DNA of 64,000 nt from Roseobacter sp. MED193 (lineage in GTDB: Bacteria > Pseudomonadota > Alphaproteobacteria > Rhodobacterales > Rhodobacteraceae): contig NZ_CH902583.1 of assembly GCF_000152965.1 (NCBI RefSeq), positions 1,386,087 through 1,450,086 on the forward strand, in the 5' to 3' direction. Below are positions 44,777 through 53,564 of this stretch, one piece after another. A program made the translations under genes and the position numbers. The notes under the pieces are model-generated. The model made no database searches. It was not told where the DNA came from and saw nothing but the letters and a program-made list of their open reading frames with translations. Each line of letters starts with the position of its first letter. The stretch's first letter is position 1.

Positions 44777-45636
44777 AAACTGAAAATCAAAAAGCGTGGT
44801 TCTTTGTGCTGCCCGTCCTGGTGCTGGTCGCTTTTAACGCGCTCATCCCAATGATGACGGTGGTGAACTATTCGGTGCAGGAAACCTTTGGGGACAACGT
44901 GTTCTTTTGGCAAGGACTTGATTGGTTTGAACAAATCCTGCGCTCAGACCGGTTTCACGCCGCCCTTGGTCGCCAGTTTCTCTTTACCTTCCTGATCCTG
45001 ATCATCGAGGTTCCGCTGGGTATTATCATCGCCCTGTCGATGCCACGTAAGGGGTTCTGGGTGCCTGTCTGTCTGGTGACTATGGCCCTGCCCATGTTGA
45101 TCCCCTGGAACGTGGTAGGCGCAATGTGGAACATCTTCACCCTGCCCGATATCGGCCTCTTGGGCTATTTCCTCAACCATGTTCTGGGCATTACCTATGA
45201 CATGACCCAAAACCCGCTGGCGGCCTGGGTCACCATCGTCACCATGGATGTCTGGCACTGGACCTCGCTGGTGGTACTGCTCTCCTACGCTGGCCTGGTG
45301 TCGATCCCAGACGCCTATTATCAGGCAGCCAAAATCGATGGCGCCTCCAATTGGGCAGTGTTCCGCTTCATCCAGTTGCCCAAGATGAAAACGGTTCTGA
45401 CCATCGCCATATTGTTGCGCTTCATGGACAGTTTCAACATCTACACCGAGCCTTTCGTGCTCACCGGTGGAGGCCCCGGTAACTCCACAACCCTGTTGTC
45501 GATCGACCTGGTCAAGATCGCCCTGGGTCAGTTCGACCTCGGCCCGGCTGCTGCCATGTCGCTCATCTACTTTGCAATCACGCTTCTGGTCTCTTGGCTG
45601 TTCTACACGCTGATGACCAAAGACGACCTGAACTAA
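44773..45636 (+). CDS. glpP: Glycerol ABC transporter permease GlpP
   Basis: 287 residues, six predicted helices, first at WFFVLPVLVLVAFNALIPMM. The cytoplasmic EAA loop that docks onto the ATPases reads PDAYYQAAKIDGASNWAVFRFIQ, here given by its key YYQAAKIDGAS. It belongs to the MalF/UgpA-like binding-protein-dependent permease family. It is coupled to glpT by ATGA and 14 bp before glpQ, whose ribosome site AAGGAGG lies in the gap. Confidence 0.88.
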   Translation: MKTENQKAWFFVLPVLVLVAFNALIPMMTVVNYSVQETFGDNVFFWQGLDWFEQILRSDRFHAALGRQFLFTFLILIIEVPLGIIIALSMPRKGFWVPVCLVTMALPMLIPWNVVGAMWNIFTLPDIGLLGYFLNHVLGITYDMTQNPLAAWVTIVTMDVWHWTSLVVLLSYAGLVSIPDAYYQAAKIDGASNWAVFRFIQLPKMKTVLTIAILLRFMDSFNIYTEPFVLTGGGPGNSTTLLSIDLVKIALGQFDLGPAAAMSLIYFAITLLVSWLFYTLMTKDDLN

Positions 45637-45650
45637 GGAGGGTTTGACAG

Positions 45651-46448
45651 ATGCAAAAACGATCTATCATCCCCATTGTCTATATTCTCTTCCTGATGCT
45701 GCCGATCTACTGGCTGGTGGCGATGAGCTTTAAGACCACAAACGAGATCCTTTCCGGCTTCTCGCTGTTCCCGCAGACCTTCACACTGGAGAACTACGTC
45801 ACCATCTTCACCGATCCCTCGTGGTATTGGGGCTATATCAATTCGATCATCTACGTGAGCATCAACACGGTGATCTCGGTCGCCGTTGCCCTGCCTGCGG
45901 CCTATGCCTTCTCGCGCTACCGCTTTCTGGGCGACAAGCAGCTGTTCTTTTGGCTTTTGACCAACCGCATGGCACCCGCTGCTGTCTTTGCCCTGCCCTT
46001 CTTCCAGCTCTATTCAGCGGTGGGGATCTTTGACACCCATCTGGCGGTGGCCCTGGCCCATTGCCTGTTTAACATCCCCCTTGCAGTTTGGATCCTCGAG
46101 GGTTTCATGGGCGGCATTCCCAAAGAGCTGGATGAGACCGCTTATGTGGACGGGTATTCCTTCCCGCGTTTCTTTGGCACGATCTTCATCCCCTCGATCA
46201 AAGCAGGGGTCGGCGTCGCTGCCTTCTTCTGTTTCATGTTCTCCTGGGTGGAGTTATTGCTGGCGAAAACCCTGACAGCCGTGGCGGCAAAGCCCATCGC
46301 CGCCACCATGACAAAAACCGCCTCCAGCGCGGGCTATGAGCTGGGCCTGCTGGCGGCTGCGGGTACCTTGACAATCATTCCGGGGGCCATCGTGATCTGG
46401 TTCGTCCGCAACTATATCGCAAAAGGTTTTGCGATGGGGAGGGTATAA
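45651..46448 (+). CDS. glpQ: Glycerol ABC transporter permease GlpQ
   Basis: 265 residues, six helices, MalG/UgpE-like. The first helix starts IPIVYILFLMLPIYWLVA. The EAA loop reads PKELDETAYVDGYSFPRFF. It pairs with GlpP to form the channel. AAGGAGG precedes the ATG. The stop overlaps the next ATG by one base (TAATG). The symbol follows the rhizobial importer and does not mean the periplasmic phosphodiesterase GlpQ. Confidence 0.88.
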   Translation: MQKRSIIPIVYILFLMLPIYWLVAMSFKTTNEILSGFSLFPQTFTLENYVTIFTDPSWYWGYINSIIYVSINTVISVAVALPAAYAFSRYRFLGDKQLFFWLLTNRMAPAAVFALPFFQLYSAVGIFDTHLAVALAHCLFNIPLAVWILEGFMGGIPKELDETAYVDGYSFPRFFGTIFIPSIKAGVGVAAFFCFMFSWVELLLAKTLTAVAAKPIAATMTKTASSAGYELGLLAAAGTLTIIPGAIVIWFVRNYIAKGFAMGRV

Positions 46449-46726
46449 TGCTTTCTTGGATGGCCTGGACCTGGCCCACAGCTTTGGTCTTCATCGGGAT
46501 CTTCTCTGCCATTGGCGTGCTGGTCCTGCTGGAAATTCGCACTCCGGGCGGCGACGCGCGCAAAGGCGTTCTGGGGCTGACCACCACCCGCGGCGACCGT
46601 TTGTTCATCACCCTTCTGGGCACCAGCTATATCTTCCTGGCCTGGCTGGGACTGGTGGGAATGCCACTCTGGTGGCCCCTGGGGCTCTCCCTCGTCTGGG
46701 GCTGTTTCACCTTCTGGAAGGTCTGA
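46448..46726 (+). CDS. glpU: DUF2160 small membrane protein GlpU of the glycerol transporter
   Basis: 92 residues, about three hydrophobic helices: WPTALVFIGIFSAIGVLVLL, LFITLLGTSYIFLAWLGLVG and PLWWPLGLSLVWGCFTFWKV. The middle loop TPGGDARKGVLGLTTTRGDR is the DUF2160 hallmark. This subunit always accompanies the glpSTPQ genes, and its presence is the best evidence that this operon moves glycerol. Its mechanistic role is not known. Translation is coupled to glpQ by the TAATG overlap. Confidence 0.85.
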   Translation: MLSWMAWTWPTALVFIGIFSAIGVLVLLEIRTPGGDARKGVLGLTTTRGDRLFITLLGTSYIFLAWLGLVGMPLWWPLGLSLVWGCFTFWKV

Positions 46727-46739
46727 GCAGTTCCGGCGG

Positions 46740-46840
46740 GTCAAGGGGGCCAAGGGCCCCGCGCAAGCGGCTTGCCCTTGACGCGCCAAACTTAACAAAA
46801 TTGCCTTGGGCCTGAAGGGCACACCTGCCCCTTCAGGCCC
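46740..46840 (+). terminator. Paired hairpins after the glycerol operon
   Basis: Two strong stems lie in the 300-bp gap 46727-47026: GTCAAGGG (46740-46747) with CCCTTGAC (46775-46782), and GGGCCTGAAGGG (46808-46819) with CCCTTCAGGCCC (46829-46840). Neither has a T-run, so ending may be Rho-dependent or the stems mainly protect the mRNA end. The rest of the gap holds the BlaI-like gene's upstream region, with no gene. Confidence 0.45.
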
Positions 46841-47026
46841 TCTCAGCAGATTTCACCAGCCTTCGCCTGATCTCCCAGGCCCGGGATGGTCTATCACCTT
46901 GCGGCAGGCTGAAATCGGCGCGCGGAAGCGCCCATCCTGCCCAGGCTCCCCCCTTGAGCTGCGGCTTCTGCTAAAGAAATAGTTTTCAAACCCCCTTCGT
47001 TGCACTAGCATCGCTGAAAGACCAAA

Positions 47027-47443
47027 ATGGACCGGACATCAGACGACATGCGTAAGAAACAGGACAATTCACTGCTGACCGAGGTTGAGCTTGAATTCAT
47101 GACCGTCGTTTGGGCTACTGGGGGCGGAACCGTCAGGGATATCCTTGCGGTGCTGAATCAGGCACAGGAACGCGCTTACACCTCTGTGGCCACGGTGCTT
47201 AAAATCATGGAACAAAAGGGCTTTCTTACCAGCGAGAGGGCAGACCGCTCGCTGATCTACCGCCCCGCCATTCCCAAAACAGAGTATCAAAAAACCTCTC
47301 TGAAAAACCTTTCGAGCAAGCTGTTCAACGGGGCGCCTGCCGCTCTGGTCGCCCGCCTCGTGGACGATGAAGAAGTTACCGACGACATGCTCGTTGAAAT
47401 GCGGGCGCTGCTGAACGAAAGGTTGGGGGACAATGGAAACTGA
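47027..47443 (+). CDS. BlaI/MecI/CopY-family repressor
   Basis: 138 residues. Winged helix at the N-terminus: LTEVELEFMTVVWATGGGTV, then RDILAVLNQAQERAYTSVAT, VLKIMEQKGFLTSERADRS and LIYRPAIPKTEYQ. The rest is the dimerisation half where such repressors are cut when their sensor fires. It overlaps the M56 peptidase gene by 11 bp, the standard arrangement of a repressor with its sensor protease. An in-frame ATG at 47048 could be the real start; neither has a good ribosome site. The target is not evident: no beta-lactamase or PBP gene is adjacent. Confidence 0.85.
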   Translation: MDRTSDDMRKKQDNSLLTEVELEFMTVVWATGGGTVRDILAVLNQAQERAYTSVATVLKIMEQKGFLTSERADRSLIYRPAIPKTEYQKTSLKNLSSKLFNGAPAALVARLVDDEEVTDDMLVEMRALLNERLGDNGN

Positions 47444-48587
47444 CGCGCTGATCAATAGCTATTTGGATCTCAATCTCCTGGTGCTTTCGGGCACTTTGCT
47501 TTGGCTTTCTGCGCGAAAACTCCTGTCTCAGACCAAGCTCGCCCATGCCTATGGGGCCCAGCTGCGCCTGATGAATGCCCTCACTCTGCTGCTTGCGCTC
47601 TCTCCGATCATGATGTTTGCCTTTACCCGTTTGGTGATGGCCCATCCGCCCAATATTTCTGACCTGCTGGTCTCGCAGTTTCTGCAAGGCAATGTCAGCA
47701 TGAGCGCAACCAGTTTCGAGACCCTGTTGGGACTGCGCGAAGACACTGTGCGTGTGTTGTCCACGCAGCAGTTGCTCTGGACGCGCCTGCTCACTTCTGC
47801 GCTTGTTCTCGGCGGCTTGATCTGTGCCGCCCAATTGGGCTCCTCGGTCTATCGCCTGCGCCGTGCTCTGCGCCATAGCTATGTCTGGAAACGCATCGGC
47901 CGCACCCAGGTCCTGGTCTCTGACGAAACTCCGGTTGCCTATTCCACCCGTGGGCTTGTCAGCCGCTATGTGGTGCTGCCCTCGGCCCTGCTGACCCAGC
48001 CCGACGATCTCAAGCTTACCTTGGCGCATGAACTGCAGCATTTCCGTCAGCGCGATATCGAATGCGAATTCCTGTTGGAATTGTTGCGGCCCTTGCTGTT
48101 CTGGAACCCGGCCTTTTATGTCTGGCGGCGGGAAGTGCGCCATCTGCGTGAATTTGCCTGTGATCAGGCCTTAATGGCCCGCCCCGGCCTGGATCTGCGT
48201 GCCTATTGCGAATGCCTGATCCGCTCCTGTGCCCAGGCCGCACAGGAGCGGGTTTTCTTCACCCGCCGCAGCCCGGCTGTCGCCCTGGTGGACCGGCGCG
48301 AAACCCGCAGAGATTCCACCCTGCAACAGCGTATCATCGCTGTAACCGCACAGACCCCTCCTGGCCAAACAGGGGTGGGCTGGGTCATGGTGTCCGGCCT
48401 CATGGTCACGTCGGTTCTGGCGACCGCGATGCTAATGCAGCGCCCCGGAGACTGGAGCCACGACAGATTGATGCTGTCCACAATTGTCAATCTGGAACGC
48501 ATGGCCAGCCGCACTGCCAGCCCAGACAGCGCATCGGCCTCGGCCAGTGATATCTTGCAGGGCAGCTTTATGCCTGCCGAGCGCTAA
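47433..48587 (+). CDS. M56-family (BlaR1-like) membrane metallopeptidase
   Basis: 384 residues. Several hydrophobic N-terminal helices, then the zinc site LTLAHELQHFRQRD (HELQH 199-203) and the third-ligand region VRHLREFACDQALMARPGL. Such proteases cleave the paired BlaI repressor. Unlike BlaR1 there is no penicillin-binding sensor domain after the last helix (near 300); the tail of about 60 residues is small. The inducing signal is therefore probably not a beta-lactam bound by this protein. Confidence 0.83.
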   Translation: METDALINSYLDLNLLVLSGTLLWLSARKLLSQTKLAHAYGAQLRLMNALTLLLALSPIMMFAFTRLVMAHPPNISDLLVSQFLQGNVSMSATSFETLLGLREDTVRVLSTQQLLWTRLLTSALVLGGLICAAQLGSSVYRLRRALRHSYVWKRIGRTQVLVSDETPVAYSTRGLVSRYVVLPSALLTQPDDLKLTLAHELQHFRQRDIECEFLLELLRPLLFWNPAFYVWRREVRHLREFACDQALMARPGLDLRAYCECLIRSCAQAAQERVFFTRRSPAVALVDRRETRRDSTLQQRIIAVTAQTPPGQTGVGWVMVSGLMVTSVLATAMLMQRPGDWSHDRLMLSTIVNLERMASRTASPDSASASASDILQGSFMPAER

Positions 48588-48646
48588 ACGCGCCTGCTCA
48601 GGTAGTCCACACCGTGACAAATCCCGTCGGGTCTTTTTCCGAGCAG

Positions 48647-49921
48647 TTAAAACCGCGTGGGCGACACCGCATCAAGGGAAATTTCAGGCGGGCGGGACAT
48701 CACCAAATCCGCCACCAGTTCCGCTGTTGCTGCCGATTGGGTGAGCCCTAGATGCCCATGACCAAAGGCATAGATCACTGCATCTGATGCGGACGACGCC
48801 CCGATCACTGGCAGTGTGTCGGGCATCGATGGCCGGAACCCCATCCACTGAGAGCCGCCAGAGCTGTCCAGCCCCGGCATAAAGCGGCCTGCCTTTTTCA
48901 ACAGCACCTCTGAGCGTTTGAAATTGGGCGGCAGGTTCAGCCCCCCCAATTCAACTGCGCCACCGATGCGTACCCCTCCATTGATACGACTGGCGACAAA
49001 GCCATGGCTGCCAAAGGTCACATGGGTCTTTAGATCAAAGGCCCCGGCGGGCAGGGTGGTGTTATAGCCGCGCTCGGTCTCCAGCGGTAGTGTGTCGCCC
49101 AGCCCACGGGCCAGGAGATGCGACCAGGCGCCGGCGGCCAGCACCACCCGGTCTGGGGTCACTCTGTGGCTGTCCAGATCCAGCGCAACCGAAACCCGGT
49201 CAGCGCTGAGCGCTCTGACCTCCTGCACCTCGAGACGACCGCCACGGGCCAAAAATTGCCCAGCCAGATATTCACACCAGCCCTTTGGATCAACGGTGTT
49301 GATCCAGTCCGGTGTAAAGCCGGCATGGGTGAATTGGCGGCTCAAGCCGGGTTGTATTTCCGCGATCTCGTCCGGGCTTTGTAGCAGATCAAAGCGCGTC
49401 CCATTGGCGCCGCGCATCTCCCAGGCCGGCAGGCTGGCCTGGTATTCTTTTTCGCTTTCAAACAGTTGTAGCTGGCCGTCACGTTGCAGCAAGGCTTCGC
49501 CGTCTGTGTCGCGGATCTGCCGCTCCAGGGCCGCCCGCGCCAATCCCATCAGGGCCGCCTGGGCAGTCATTGAAGTCGCATAGCGATCCCGCCAGCTGGC
49601 GCGCCAAAAGCGCAGTAACCAAGGCGTCAATTGCAGGGCGTAGCGTGGCAGGATCGACAAAGGCCCCATGGGGTCTAACAGCCATTTTGGCGCCTTGCGC
49701 ATCATGCCGGGCGCAGCCAGCGGAAGGATCTCGCTAAAGGCAAAGGCCCCGGCATTGCCCGCCGAAGCCTCCGCCGCCAGGCCCTTGCGGTCATAGATCG
49801 TCACCTGATGGCCAAGGCTTTGCAGACGCAGGGCACAGCTTACCCCGACAATCCCCGCTCCAATCACCGCAATTGTCATGCCAGCCTGAGAAGACGCATT
49901 TGTCACTGCCGCTTTGCCCAT
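48647..49921 (-). CDS. FAD-dependent D-amino-acid dehydrogenase, probable D-hydroxyproline oxidase
   Basis: 424 residues, DadA-like. FAD-binding IAVIGAGIVGVSCALRLQSL at the start; ERGYNTTLP near 290 and MGFRPSMPDTLPVIGAS plus YAFGHGHLGLTQSAATAELV near the end are family signatures. In this operon it should oxidise cis-4-hydroxy-D-proline, made by the epimerase, to 1-pyrroline-4-hydroxy-2-carboxylate, giving electrons to the respiratory chain. Start at 49921 with AGAGG just upstream. A terminator-like hairpin separates it from the dehydrogenase gene, so it may be expressed at a lower level. Confidence 0.83.
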   Translation of the reverse strand: MGKAAVTNASSQAGMTIAVIGAGIVGVSCALRLQSLGHQVTIYDRKGLAAEASAGNAGAFAFSEILPLAAPGMMRKAPKWLLDPMGPLSILPRYALQLTPWLLRFWRASWRDRYATSMTAQAALMGLARAALERQIRDTDGEALLQRDGQLQLFESEKEYQASLPAWEMRGANGTRFDLLQSPDEIAEIQPGLSRQFTHAGFTPDWINTVDPKGWCEYLAGQFLARGGRLEVQEVRALSADRVSVALDLDSHRVTPDRVVLAAGAWSHLLARGLGDTLPLETERGYNTTLPAGAFDLKTHVTFGSHGFVASRINGGVRIGGAVELGGLNLPPNFKRSEVLLKKAGRFMPGLDSSGGSQWMGFRPSMPDTLPVIGASSASDAVIYAFGHGHLGLTQSAATAELVADLVMSRPPEISLDAVSPTRF

Positions 49922-49941
49922 CGGAGCCTCTTATTTCTTGG

Positions 49942-49977
49942 AAAAACACCAGAGACAAATCGCCCTGCCTCTGGTGT
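49942..49977 (-). terminator. Terminator or attenuator within the hydroxyproline operon
   Basis: On the minus strand, ACACCAGAG pairs perfectly with CTCTGGTGT (49969-49977 and 49946-49954) around a 14-base loop, followed by TTTTT. It lies between the aldehyde dehydrogenase stop (49993) and the oxidase start (49921). Partial termination here would lower oxidase expression. Confidence 0.6.
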
Positions 49978-49992
49978 GGTTATCTCGCGATG

Positions 49993-51423
49993 TCAGGGCA
50001 GTGTATAGGCCGTCTTTACCCGTGTGTAGAATTCAGCTGCATAGCGCCCCTGCTCGCGCGGGCCATAACTTGATCCCTTGGTGCCGCCAAAGGGCACGTG
50101 ATAGTCCACTCCCGCCGTGGGCAGGTTCACCATCACCATCCCCGCCTCTGAACTGGCTTTGAAATGGCTGGCATGTTTCAAGGAGGTGGTGCAGATCCCG
50201 GCGCTGAGCCCAAAGGCGCTGTCATTGGCTAGCGCGAGCGCCTCATCATAGTCGCGCGCCCGCAGGACCGAGGCAACCGGGCCAAAGACCTCTTCGCGGT
50301 TGATCCGCATGTCATTCTGGGTCTCTGTGACCAAGGCAGGCGCCATATAGAACCCCTCCTGCGCCAGGGTAAGGCGCTCGCCGCCAATAACAGTGCCACC
50401 TTCCTCTGCTGCGATCTTTAGATAGGACAGGTTCTGCGCCAACTGGCGCGCATCCACCACTGGCCCCATCTGGATGCCGGGCTCCAGCGCATTACCCACT
50501 TTCAGCCCCTGCATCGCCTGTGTCAAAGCGGCAACAAATCGATCGTGTATGCCTTCGGTGACGATCAAACGGGAAGACGCGGTGCAGCGCTGTCCGGTGG
50601 AATAGAAGGCCCCGTTCAGGCAGGCCTCTACCGCGAGGCCAAGATCTGCATCATCCAACACCACCATGGGATTCTTGCCGCCCATTTCCAGCTGCACCTT
50701 CTTCATGGTCTTGGCACAGGAAACCGCAATGCCGCGCCCAGTTGGCACTGATCCGGTGAAAGACACCGCATCGACCCCTGGGTGATCCACCAGATGCTGC
50801 CCAACCACGGAGCCTTTACCAAAGACGATATTGAAAACGCCTTCCGGCAGTTCAGCGCGCGAAATGATCTCCGCCAGGGCCCAGGCGCTCCCCGGTGTGA
50901 GTTCTGCGGGTTTCAGCACCACGGCATTGCCATAGGCAAGGGCCGGCGCGATCTTCCAGGCGGGGATGGCAATCGGGAAATTCCACGGGGTGATCAAGCC
51001 AACCACGCCAACCGGCGCGCGGGTCACATCCACCTCGACGCCCGGACGGGTTGAGGCCAGATGATCGCCGGTTTGGCGCAGGCATTCCCCGGCAAAGAAC
51101 TTGAAGATCTGGCCAGCGCGGGCAGCCTCACCGATCCCTTCGGGCAGTGTCTTGCCTTCTTCGCGCGACAAAACCTGGCCCAGCTCCTCTGTGCGGGACA
51201 GGATCTCACTACCGATCGCATCCAACACATCAAAACGCATCTGCGGCGTCGCCCGCGCCCAGTCTGGCGCAGCCGCGCGGGCGCTGGCAATGGCGCGATC
51301 CATATCGGCGGTCTCGCTCACTGCAGCCATGCCGATCACATCACTCACATCCGAAGGGTTCACATTGGGAAGGCCCTCCCTGGTGACTTCCCAGTTGCCC
51401 GAGATTAGGTTTCTGTAATCCAT
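49993..51423 (-). CDS. Aldehyde dehydrogenase, probable 2-oxoglutarate-semialdehyde dehydrogenase
   Basis: 476 residues. Catalytic Cys280 (YSTGQRCTASS), general base Glu246 (LEMGGKNPM), cofactor motif SFTGSVPTGRGIAVS near 221 and VGLITPWNFPIAIPAWKIAP near 141 are intact. Last step of hydroxyproline breakdown: 2,5-dioxopentanoate to 2-oxoglutarate with NAD(P)+. AAAGGA precedes ATG. It lies 32 bp after the epimerase in the same direction. Role assigned from the surrounding enzymes; the fold alone would also fit other aldehydes. Confidence 0.88.
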   Translation of the reverse strand: MDYRNLISGNWEVTREGLPNVNPSDVSDVIGMAAVSETADMDRAIASARAAAPDWARATPQMRFDVLDAIGSEILSRTEELGQVLSREEGKTLPEGIGEAARAGQIFKFFAGECLRQTGDHLASTRPGVEVDVTRAPVGVVGLITPWNFPIAIPAWKIAPALAYGNAVVLKPAELTPGSAWALAEIISRAELPEGVFNIVFGKGSVVGQHLVDHPGVDAVSFTGSVPTGRGIAVSCAKTMKKVQLEMGGKNPMVVLDDADLGLAVEACLNGAFYSTGQRCTASSRLIVTEGIHDRFVAALTQAMQGLKVGNALEPGIQMGPVVDARQLAQNLSYLKIAAEEGGTVIGGERLTLAQEGFYMAPALVTETQNDMRINREEVFGPVASVLRARDYDEALALANDSAFGLSAGICTTSLKHASHFKASSEAGMVMVNLPTAGVDYHVPFGGTKGSSYGPREQGRYAAEFYTRVKTAYTLP

Positions 51424-51455
51424 GTTGAATTGTCCTTTGGGGTTTTAGCCTGTTT

Positions 51456-52394
51456 TCAGGCCTGAATGCCGGTGCGGTAGGGGTCGCTTTGTGCAAAAAT
51501 CAATGTTGCGTCAGCCGTGACATAGGCCTCGCCCTCTATCCGGGGAATTACCTGCCCCTGCGCGCTGCGCTGATAGCTGAGGGCATAGGTGCTGCCGATG
51601 ATGCTTTCTTCAATATAGACCGTGTCTGGCGCCAACAGGCCGTCTTCTGCCAGGCAGGCCAGCTTGGCAGAACTGCCGGTCCCGCAGGGGGAGCGGTCAT
51701 AGGCCCCGCCCGGACAAAGCACAAAATTACGTCCCTGCGCCTGTGGTGAAAGAGGGGCGCCGTTGAATTCCACATGGTCTATCCTGGCGCCTTCGGCCCC
51801 TGTGACCCCTTGGGCCCATAGGGCATCGCGCAGAGCAAGGGCCGCATCGCTCAGTTTCGCAATGTTTGAGCGATCCAGAGCAATGGGGCAGTCACGGGTA
51901 AGAAAGAACCAATTGCCGCCCCAGGCCACATCTCCGGTAATCTGCCCCAGGCCCGGAACCTCTAGGCAAATCGCCTTGGCGTGACGATAACTGGCGACGT
52001 TTTCTACCGCCACCCGATTGGTAGAGATCAAATCCGCTTCAACCTTCCCAACAGGAGTTTCAATACGGTGGCGCCCCGGAACGAGGCGTCCAAGATGGCA
52101 CAGTGACACCAAGGTGCCGATGGTGGCATGGCCACACATGCCCAGATTGCCCACCCGATTAAAGTAGATCACTGAAGCGGCACAGTTTGGATCGTCTGGA
52201 GGCAGCAACAGCGCCCCCACCATGGCATCATGCCCCCGAGGTTCGAGCAGGACGGAGGCGCAGAAGTCTCGGTGCTCGGCTTGCAGTCGCGCAGCCCGAT
52301 CCGCCAGTGATCCGGCCCCAAGGTCCGGACCGCCGCTCAGGATTACCCGCGTTGGCTCTCCGCCTGTGTGGCTGTCGATCACGCGCATGATCAA
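51456..52394 (-). CDS. 4-hydroxyproline 2-epimerase (proline racemase family)
   Basis: 312 residues. Both catalytic cysteines are present: Cys87 in GNLGMCGHATIG and Cys237 in DRSPCGTGSSAK, so it is an epimerase rather than the Thr-containing dehydratase branch. It converts trans-4-hydroxy-L-proline to cis-4-hydroxy-D-proline. MRVIDSHTGGEPTRVIL is the family N-terminus. Start ATG overlaps the stop of the deaminase gene by 4 bp; a second Met two codons later is an alternative. Context confirms the substrate over proline. Confidence 0.92.
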   Translation of the reverse strand: MIMRVIDSHTGGEPTRVILSGGPDLGAGSLADRAARLQAEHRDFCASVLLEPRGHDAMVGALLLPPDDPNCAASVIYFNRVGNLGMCGHATIGTLVSLCHLGRLVPGRHRIETPVGKVEADLISTNRVAVENVASYRHAKAICLEVPGLGQITGDVAWGGNWFFLTRDCPIALDRSNIAKLSDAALALRDALWAQGVTGAEGARIDHVEFNGAPLSPQAQGRNFVLCPGGAYDRSPCGTGSSAKLACLAEDGLLAPDTVYIEESIIGSTYALSYQRSAQGQVIPRIEGEAYVTADATLIFAQSDPYRTGIQA

Positions 52395-53341
52395 GCCGCA
52401 ATATCAGCGCGTGCCGACCAGCTGGTATACCAGCGCTTGAACAGCGTATATTGCGCCTCGACATAGTTGCGCTGACTTGCCGTGAGGACATCGCTTTCAT
52501 TGAAATGCAGGGCATATTCGCGATCCCCATTCAGGACCATCAGATGCTTGTAGTACAGCACCAAGTCCGCGCCCTCATCAAAGGAAGACAATACCGCCAG
52601 CGCCTCTTCCAGCTCCTTGGCCCGGCGGCGGGCGCCGACATCGCCTGCGGCGGCGCGCTCACACAGGGCAACCAGATGCAATACTTCGCGGGGGAGTGCA
52701 TTGCCAATCCCGGTGATGGCCCCCGCCGCGCCACAGTTCACAAAGCCGTGAAAAACCGTTGTATCGACACCTATCATTAGGGTGACGCTATCATCCTGCC
52801 CAGTGATATTTTCAGCTGCATAGCGCAGATCGTCGGCGCCGCCGAATTCTTTAAAACCCACCAGGTTGGGATGGTCTGCGCGCAGGGCAAAGAACAGATC
52901 AGCGCGGGTGGCAAAGCCGTAGTAGGGGCTGTTGTAGATCACCGCAGGCAGGTCCGGGGCGGCAGAGAGAACCGCCTTGAAATGGGCCTTTTGTGCGGCG
53001 CTGGACGTGCCACGGGACAGAACGCGTGGGATCACCATCAGCCCCTGGGCCCCGACCTCGGAGGCATGCGCGGCATGCGCAGCGGCGATTTTGCTGTTTA
53101 CGGCCCCCGTGCCTACAATTGTCGGCACCCCCGCCTGAACGAGCCGTGCAACCCCCTGCATACGTTCTGCATCCGTAAGCAGCGGCCAATCCCCCATGGA
53201 TCCGCAATAAACTACCGCCGACATGCCCGCGGCGATCAGTTCCTGACCCTTGCGGACCAGCGCATCAAAATCAGGGCGGCGATCCGGGGTGCAGGGGGTC
53301 ATCAAAGCCGGGATGCACCCGGAGAAGATTGGATTGCTCAT
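52391..53341 (-). CDS. DapA-family lyase, probable 1-pyrroline-4-hydroxy-2-carboxylate deaminase
   Basis: 316 residues, TIM barrel of the dihydrodipicolinate synthase family. Schiff-base Lys164 (LVGFKEFGG), Tyr136 (VIYNSPYYG) and the N-terminal GCIPALMTPCT are present. In hydroxyproline operons this enzyme deaminates pyrroline-4-hydroxy-2-carboxylate to 2,5-dioxopentanoate. It is the first gene of the leftward operon, with AAGGAAAAG upstream of ATG, facing the GntR gene across a 223-bp operator region. Confidence 0.86.
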   Translation of the reverse strand: MSNPIFSGCIPALMTPCTPDRRPDFDALVRKGQELIAAGMSAVVYCGSMGDWPLLTDAERMQGVARLVQAGVPTIVGTGAVNSKIAAAHAAHASEVGAQGLMVIPRVLSRGTSSAAQKAHFKAVLSAAPDLPAVIYNSPYYGFATRADLFFALRADHPNLVGFKEFGGADDLRYAAENITGQDDSVTLMIGVDTTVFHGFVNCGAAGAITGIGNALPREVLHLVALCERAAAGDVGARRRAKELEEALAVLSSFDEGADLVLYYKHLMVLNGDREYALHFNESDVLTASQRNYVEAQYTLFKRWYTSWSARADIAA

Positions 53342-53477
53342 GGTCTTTTCCTTGCAGAGCCAACCCAGGTGGCTGGCGGTTGACGGGCTCCAAAGCGACG
53401 CGCCCCCCCTGCTCCGACCATCCGGAAAAAAGGGAAAGAACTGCGCAATGGCGACGGCGATTGCCTCCTTCTATTTC

Positions 53478-53500
53478 ATATTGGATCCAATTTACAATAT
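53478..53500. promoter_or_regulatory. GntR-type operator in the hydroxyproline divergent region
   Basis: ATTGGATCCAAT (53480-53491) is a perfect 12-bp palindrome, nested in a wider inverted repeat ATATTG (53478-53483) and CAATAT (53495-53500). The AT-rich island is between divergent starts at 53341 and 53565, where the adjacent FCD-type GntR regulator would act on both promoters. Confidence 0.6.
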
Positions 53501-53564
53501 ATTTTCTCTCTCAACTTCCCCCAGGCAGCAAATCCGGCTAATAACAAGGTAGAAGGAGTGCCCT

